Source: Clostridiales bacterium
Lineage (GTDB): Bacteria; Bacillota; Clostridia; Oscillospirales; Oscillospiraceae
Direction of reading: 5' to 3'
Length of the DNA: 55,217 nt
NCBI GenBank assembly: GCA_014799505.1
Contig: JAAVHV010000012.1
Span: 1-55,217 of the forward strand
Positions 51,253 through 55,217 of the stretch are shown in pieces. Position numbers and translations under genes: made by a program. Numbering within the stretch: the first letter of the stretch is position 1; every line of letters starts with the position of its first letter. Below the pieces are notes generated by a model. The model was not told the origin of the DNA, searched no databases, and was given only the letters and a program-made list of their open reading frames with translations.

Positions 51253-52043
51253 AGCTGTTGAAAAAATGGCTGTTCCCGGTTTTGACCTGCCTGATCGTGG
51301 CGGGCGCGGCACTCCTGCCCGCCCGCGTCTCCCAGGCCAGGGACGCCCGCCAGTTCGGGCAGATTCACACGGCGGAGCTGAAGGCGGACGCCCTGCCCGA
51401 GTGGAAGGGCCCCAGCTTCCTGGAGCGGCTGGAGATGTATATCTGCCAGTATTCGTATGATGAGGAGCGTCCTGTCCTGTCCTTCCACTCGACGCTCTAC
51501 TACGGCGACCCTGTAAGGGATGAAGTGATCGAACGCGCCAAGGATACGCTGACCCAATCAGGCATTCTTCCCAATTGGTATTTCACCGACGAGCCTTTTG
51601 AGGACTTCACAGGCCCTACCGTTTCCCACACCCTGCTCTGGGATCCGGCGGACAGCGCGTCCTGGCAGGAACCGTCCTCTTTCTGGCTCGTCACCTTTCA
51701 GTACCATAGCGAGTCAGGGGCCCATTACAAAAACTTGTCCGTGGTGCTTGACGACGAGAGCGGCCTGCCTATCACACTGGCCTTGAGCGACACCAACATG
51801 GCCAAGTGGCTGCCCTACAAAGCGGACGCGCTCCAGGCGTTTATGGAGCGGTATTTCGACGCCTTGGGGCTGGAAGTTCAGCTCCAGGATTCTGACAACC
51901 CGGAGCCTGATGGCCTCGTACTCAGCTATTTGGTATCAGACACAAACGTAGGCTATATGGCGGAACATAACGCCACCCTGCTTAGCATCGGGCCGTATAC
52001 CACCATCGGCGGAGCAATCTCGTCCAGCGGCTTTGACGGCTAA
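51249..52043 (+). CDS. Unknown exported protein coupled to the sensor kinase
   Basis: 264 aa; not recognised. A signal peptide or anchor (1-27, LLKKWLFPVLTCLIVAGAAL) precedes an extracytoplasmic domain rich in aromatic and acidic residues (EMYICQYSYDEERPVLSFH). No lipobox. The ATGA overlap with the kinase gene implies a stoichiometric partner, perhaps an accessory that modulates signal sensing. GC is lower from about residue 60 onward. Confidence 0.75.
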   Translation: MKLLKKWLFPVLTCLIVAGAALLPARVSQARDARQFGQIHTAELKADALPEWKGPSFLERLEMYICQYSYDEERPVLSFHSTLYYGDPVRDEVIERAKDTLTQSGILPNWYFTDEPFEDFTGPTVSHTLLWDPADSASWQEPSSFWLVTFQYHSESGAHYKNLSVVLDDESGLPITLALSDTNMAKWLPYKADALQAFMERYFDALGLEVQLQDSDNPEPDGLVLSYLVSDTNVGYMAEHNATLLSIGPYTTIGGAISSSGFDG

Positions 52044-52132
52044 AAAGATGGCACTTTGATGCAAAAACGCCCGAATTTCGACGGCGGTGCGTGGTAAGCT
52101 GGGAATACAGCCGATACAAAGGAGTGTTCCCC

Positions 52133-52909
52133 ATGAAAACCAAGCGCCGCCGCAGCCTCCCCCTGCCCCTGCTCATCGCCCTGGCCCTGCTGCTGTTTGC
52201 CGCCGGGGTGGGGACGGGCTGGAACGGGGCGTCCGCCTATTATGACGCCGCCAATCCCGTCCTGGCGGCGGCCGCGCCGCCCCCGCTCCAGGCCCCTGTT
52301 CCCTCGTCGGACAAGCCCCTCCCCTCCCCCACACCCATCCCTGATCGGGAGGACTGGGCGCTGACGCTGGTCAACTTCGACCACCCCCTACCGGAGGGCT
52401 TTGCCGTGCCCGAGCTGACCCAGCTGCGCAACGGTCACGCCATCGACAGCCGGGCCTACCCCGCCCTCCAGGCCATGATGGACGACGCCCGGGCAGCGGG
52501 GCTCCAGCCGCTGATCTGCTCCTCCCTGCGCACCTGGGACGACCAGGAACGGCTCTTTGAAGCCGAGGTGCAAAACTGGCTGGCCCGGGGCTACATACGG
52601 AAGGACGCCGAGGAGCAGGCCGCCATGTGGGTGGCCCGCCCCGGAACCAGCGAGCATCAGACCGGCCTGGCGGTGGACATCGTGGATCTGTCCTACCAGG
52701 TTTTGGACGAGGGCCAGGAGAACACTCCCGTCCAGCGGTGGCTCATGGCCCACTGCTGGGAATACGGCTTCATCCTGCGCTATCCCACGGACAAGAGCGC
52801 CCTCACCGGCGTGAGCTACGAGCCCTGGCACTACCGCTATGTGGGGGCGGACGCCGCCAAAGAAATCATGAATGGCGGGCTGTGCCTGGAGGAATATCTC
52901 TCGCGGTAA
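52133..52909 (+). CDS. D-alanyl-D-alanine carboxypeptidase, VanY/M15B family
   Basis: 258 aa. An N-terminal anchor (about 8-28) is followed by a Pro/Ser linker and the M15 peptidase. Zinc ligands appear in GTSEHQTGLAVDIVD (SxHxxGxAxD), with the late EPWHYRYVG giving the catalytic Glu and His. The family trims the terminal D-Ala from peptidoglycan stems. No vanHAX genes are present, so a glycopeptide-resistance role is not supported; wall maturation or sporulation is more likely. ATG 52133 follows AAAGGAG. Confidence 0.93.
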   Translation: MKTKRRRSLPLPLLIALALLLFAAGVGTGWNGASAYYDAANPVLAAAAPPPLQAPVPSSDKPLPSPTPIPDREDWALTLVNFDHPLPEGFAVPELTQLRNGHAIDSRAYPALQAMMDDARAAGLQPLICSSLRTWDDQERLFEAEVQNWLARGYIRKDAEEQAAMWVARPGTSEHQTGLAVDIVDLSYQVLDEGQENTPVQRWLMAHCWEYGFILRYPTDKSALTGVSYEPWHYRYVGADAAKEIMNGGLCLEEYLSR

Positions 52910-52969
52910 GGGGCGGTTTTGCCTTGCGCCGGTCGGGCTGTGTTCCCGGTCAACTGTCAAGCATACAGG

Positions 52970-53026
52970 CAGAGCCCGGAGGCTTGGCGGCACAGGACCG
53001 CCGCTTCAAGCCTCCGGGCTCTTTTC
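52970..53026. terminator. Large bidirectional terminator
   Basis: Sixteen-base arms (AGAGCCCGGAGGCTTG and complement) with a nested GGCGG/CCGCC stem and CTTTT. It lies between convergent genes. Confidence 0.88.
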
Positions 53027-53047
53027 ATCTTCAATCCATTAATTCCA

Positions 53048-54385
53048 TTAGGCCAGACGCGCCGCGCTCTGCAAGGTCGCGATGCTGTGGGGCTCCAGCA
53101 CAAGGCCAAAGCCAGTCTCCCCATCCCAGGTCACAGACACTGGCAGCGCTGTCTCTGTCCGGTTGAGCATCACCATCACTCTGCTCCCGTCAGGATTCTC
53201 AAACGCCGTTGCCTCCACATCCGCACTCCACCTGGACACGCCCAGCCGCACCGCGCCGGGGCGGATGAAGCGGCTAAACTGGCCAATATAATAATACTCT
53301 GTCTGGATGGTAAAATCGGAGCCGTCCTCGTTGAGCATCACCGGGGCCTCGCAGAAATTGCCCACGTGGTTGGGCCCGCCCTTGGCGTCCAGCAGCAGGT
53401 TCCAGTCGATGCTGCCGGAGATGCCCGCGTTCAGGTTGCCCAGAATATCGTGGGCGTACATCTCCGCCTTTTGCAGGGTTGTCATGCCGTCAAACCGGCT
53501 GTACTCCACGCAGCCCTCGCTGAACCACAGCTCCTTGTCCGGCCAGCGGTCCTTCGTCAGCCGTACCGCGTCAAAGTGGTCGCCGGTGTACCAGTGGAAG
53601 GCGAAGCCGCCTACCGCCTCCGCCGCCCCGGGGACGGCCATCGTCCCGGCGGCGCGGGAGAACAGCAGCTCCTTGTTGTGATCCCAGGCCAGGATCTTCA
53701 CGTCCCCGCAGCCCGCTTCCGCCAGGGCGGGGGCCAGATGCCCCACGGCGAACTCCCCCTCCTCCTGGGCGGAGTAGATGCAGGAATCCCAGGTCTGGAC
53801 GGCGGCCGGCTCGTTCTGGACGGTCATCAGCCGCACATCACACCCGGCCGCCCGGTAGTGGGCGGCGTACTTCGCCATGCACTGCGCCCAGCGGGCCTTG
53901 TACTCCGGCTTTAACGCGCCGCCGTGGTTCATGTCGCCGTTGGTTTTCATAAAGGCGGGGGGACTCCAGGGGCTGAGCATCAGGCCGATGGGCTTGCCCG
54001 CCGTTTTTTGCGCCGCCTGAAGCATGGGAATCAGGTTTTCGTCATCCCGGCTGGTATCAAAGCCATCATCCTCCGCCCCCGTCTGGCAGGCGTAATTGCC
54101 CAGAGAAAAGTCACAGCTGCCCATGTGTACCCGGCCCAGGGTATAGCCCAGGCCGTCCGGCCCGAAGTAAGCGTCCAAAAACGCCTGCCGCCGCTCCGGA
54201 GGAAGCCCTTTCCAGCACACCGCCGCGGCCTCGGTGAACGCGCCGCCGAAGCCCTGGAACCGCTGGAAACACAGCTCGGGGTAGACGCTGACCTGGTGGA
54301 TCACGTCCAGTTCCCCGCTCTTGATTGGGGTCTGCCGCCAGCGCTGGCCGGTCTGTAAATTTGTGGTGGTCAAAGTCGCTTTCAT
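53048..54385 (-). CDS. Glycoside hydrolase family 30 (glucosylceramidase-like) enzyme
   Basis: 445 aa. The GH30 barrel has FQGFGGAFTEAAAVCW, MGSCDFSLGNYAC, GLMLSPWSPPAFMKTNGDM, the acid/base Glu in TVQNEPAA and the nucleophile Glu in WFSEGCVEY. A C-terminal beta-sandwich follows. No signal peptide, so it is cytoplasmic and would act on imported beta-glucosides or beta-xylosides. It starts 10 bases after the GH94-like gene, so the two are probably cotranscribed in oligosaccharide use. Confidence 0.92.
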   Translation of the reverse strand: MKATLTTTNLQTGQRWRQTPIKSGELDVIHQVSVYPELCFQRFQGFGGAFTEAAAVCWKGLPPERRQAFLDAYFGPDGLGYTLGRVHMGSCDFSLGNYACQTGAEDDGFDTSRDDENLIPMLQAAQKTAGKPIGLMLSPWSPPAFMKTNGDMNHGGALKPEYKARWAQCMAKYAAHYRAAGCDVRLMTVQNEPAAVQTWDSCIYSAQEEGEFAVGHLAPALAEAGCGDVKILAWDHNKELLFSRAAGTMAVPGAAEAVGGFAFHWYTGDHFDAVRLTKDRWPDKELWFSEGCVEYSRFDGMTTLQKAEMYAHDILGNLNAGISGSIDWNLLLDAKGGPNHVGNFCEAPVMLNEDGSDFTIQTEYYYIGQFSRFIRPGAVRLGVSRWSADVEATAFENPDGSRVMVMLNRTETALPVSVTWDGETGFGLVLEPHSIATLQSAARLA

Positions 54386-54395
54386 TGACGCCGCC

Positions 54396-55217
54396 TCATT
54401 TCATCATGATTTGAATTTCAGAAATCTTGCCCTCCCTCACCATGCGGGCCTCCTGGTCGGAGAGATACAGACCGTCTACGGTGACGGTTTCCCCGTCGGC
54501 CTTGGTGAGCATCCAGCGGGTGGGGACGGTCTGACCGGGGCACAGGGCGCTCAGCCCGGCTGCGTGGTAGGTCACCGGGATGTGCCCCAAGAATGTGGCC
54601 CGCGCCGTGCCGTCCTCCCCCATCAGGTAGTCAGGGATGCAGGGCAGGAAGTACAGCTCCAGCCCGTCCGCGCCCATGCGGAAGGGTTCGGGGCCGAAGA
54701 ACATCAGCTGCCACATTTGCAGGAACTCCGCCGTGGAGCCGGACAGCCGGGCCACAAATCCCCGTCCCCACACCGAGGGATCCGGGTTGGCGGAGGAGGC
54801 CAGGAAGGACACGTTCTCCAGCGGACTGCGCCCGTACTTCGCCGGATCCAGGAAGGGGACGGCGGCGCGGAAATCCTGGCAGAACTGGTCGTACAGCCCG
54901 CTTTTCAGCAGCTCCAGCAGGTATTTGTACTCCATGTGGAGCCAGATGGACTCGTTCTCCAGCCAGCCCGGGGTGAAGGCCAGGGCACGCCCCGCCTCGA
55001 AGCTGACCCCGGCAAGACTCTCGTTTACTTTGTACATCTTCAGCGCCTGGTCGTACAGCCCGCTGTGCCGGATCTTCTCGGCCAGGGCGCTCTTTTCTTC
55101 CCGGGGCATATCCAGCTTCAGCCAGCGGGTGGGCCCCTCCAGGAATAGGGGCAGGGGATGGGGCGTCAGCCCGGTGGGCATGGGGCCGTCGGGGGTTTCC
55201 GTGATCCCGTCGGCCTC
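54396..55217 (-). CDS. GH94-like glycoside phosphorylase/hydrolase, C-terminal part only
   Basis: 273 codons, open at the right edge, so the start is outside the window. It is an (alpha/alpha)6-type region with FTPGWLENESIWLHMEYKYL, YGRSPLENVSFLASSA and GRGFVARLSGSTAEFLQMW, then a beta-rich tail. These blocks resemble the end of GH94 family phosphorylases such as cellobiose or chitobiose phosphorylase, but I cannot see the catalytic Asp here. A phosphorylase would fit the cytoplasmic GH30 neighbour. Confidence 0.5.
   Translation of the reverse strand, partial: EADGITETPDGPMPTGLTPHPLPLFLEGPTRWLKLDMPREEKSALAEKIRHSGLYDQALKMYKVNESLAGVSFEAGRALAFTPGWLENESIWLHMEYKYLLELLKSGLYDQFCQDFRAAVPFLDPAKYGRSPLENVSFLASSANPDPSVWGRGFVARLSGSTAEFLQMWQLMFFGPEPFRMGADGLELYFLPCIPDYLMGEDGTARATFLGHIPVTYHAAGLSALCPGQTVPTRWMLTKADGETVTVDGLYLSDQEARMVREGKISEIQIMMK

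Noticed and set aside
49185-52909. Vancomycin-resistance operon
   Set aside because: Only VanR/VanS/VanY-like genes are present; no vanH, vanA-type ligase or vanX.

Overview
The window looks like chromosome from a high-GC, spore-forming member of the Clostridia, most like the Oscillospiraceae (the Flavonifractor/Lawsonibacter type of gut anaerobe). The evidence is a germination protease (Gpr), a SpoVB/YabM-type flippase, RNase M5, a DUF1836 regulator, SLH-domain surface proteins, GGAGG ribosome sites and strongly GC-rich third codon positions. The genus is inferred from gene content only. I saw no rRNA, tRNA, CRISPR array, transposase or phage gene.

Layout. 1-2.2 kb: the 5' part of a secreted SLH-domain protein on the minus strand, behind a leader of about 480 nt with three tandem c-di-GMP-I (GEMM-I) aptamers. 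2.3-8.7 kb, plus strand: punA, an MTA/SAH-type deaminase, a flippase, mazG, HU and rqcP (close to the Bacillus yabM-yabN-yabO order), then a DUF4430 protein and an ECF-transporter S component. 8.7-13.5 kb, minus strand: a methionine module of a stand-alone MetH reactivation protein, a shortened cobalamin-dependent MetH, and a fused homocysteine methyltransferase/MTHFR. 13.6-19.6 kb: an ATP-grasp enzyme, bioY, a PMT-family glycosyltransferase, an intergenic palindromic repeat, a PHP phosphatase and rpiB. 19.6-23.8 kb, minus strand: rnmV, a 24-codon Walker-A fragment, holA and comEC. 23.9-29.8 kb: a HAD phosphatase, a ferritin-like protein, a GNAT enzyme, pcrA and an AT-richer unknown membrane protein.

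29.9-38.1 kb is a seven-gene minus-strand run: XRE regulator, MBOAT acyltransferase, DltD-like SGNH protein, lepA, nadE and a two-gene chromate transporter. 38.4-43.3 kb: pta, an arginase-family gene, rpsT (TTG start), gpr, a YihY protein and a small unknown gene with a sigma-G-like promoter. 43.3-44.7 kb: a second SLH protein behind a structured leader that has a terminator and an exact competing complement. 44.8-49.1 kb: DUF1836, a 2H phosphoesterase, DegV and a GntR-ABC operon. 49.2-52.9 kb: a two-component system, an unknown secreted protein and a VanY-like carboxypeptidase. 53.0-55.2 kb, minus strand: a GH30 hydrolase and the C-terminal part of a GH94-like enzyme.

The best leads for something new are the two RNA leaders that control SLH proteins (a triple c-di-GMP array and an unidentified switch-like leader), the DUF4430/ECF pair beside B12-dependent methionine synthesis with a cysteine-rich MetH activator, and the XRE-MBOAT-SGNH surface-acylation operon.
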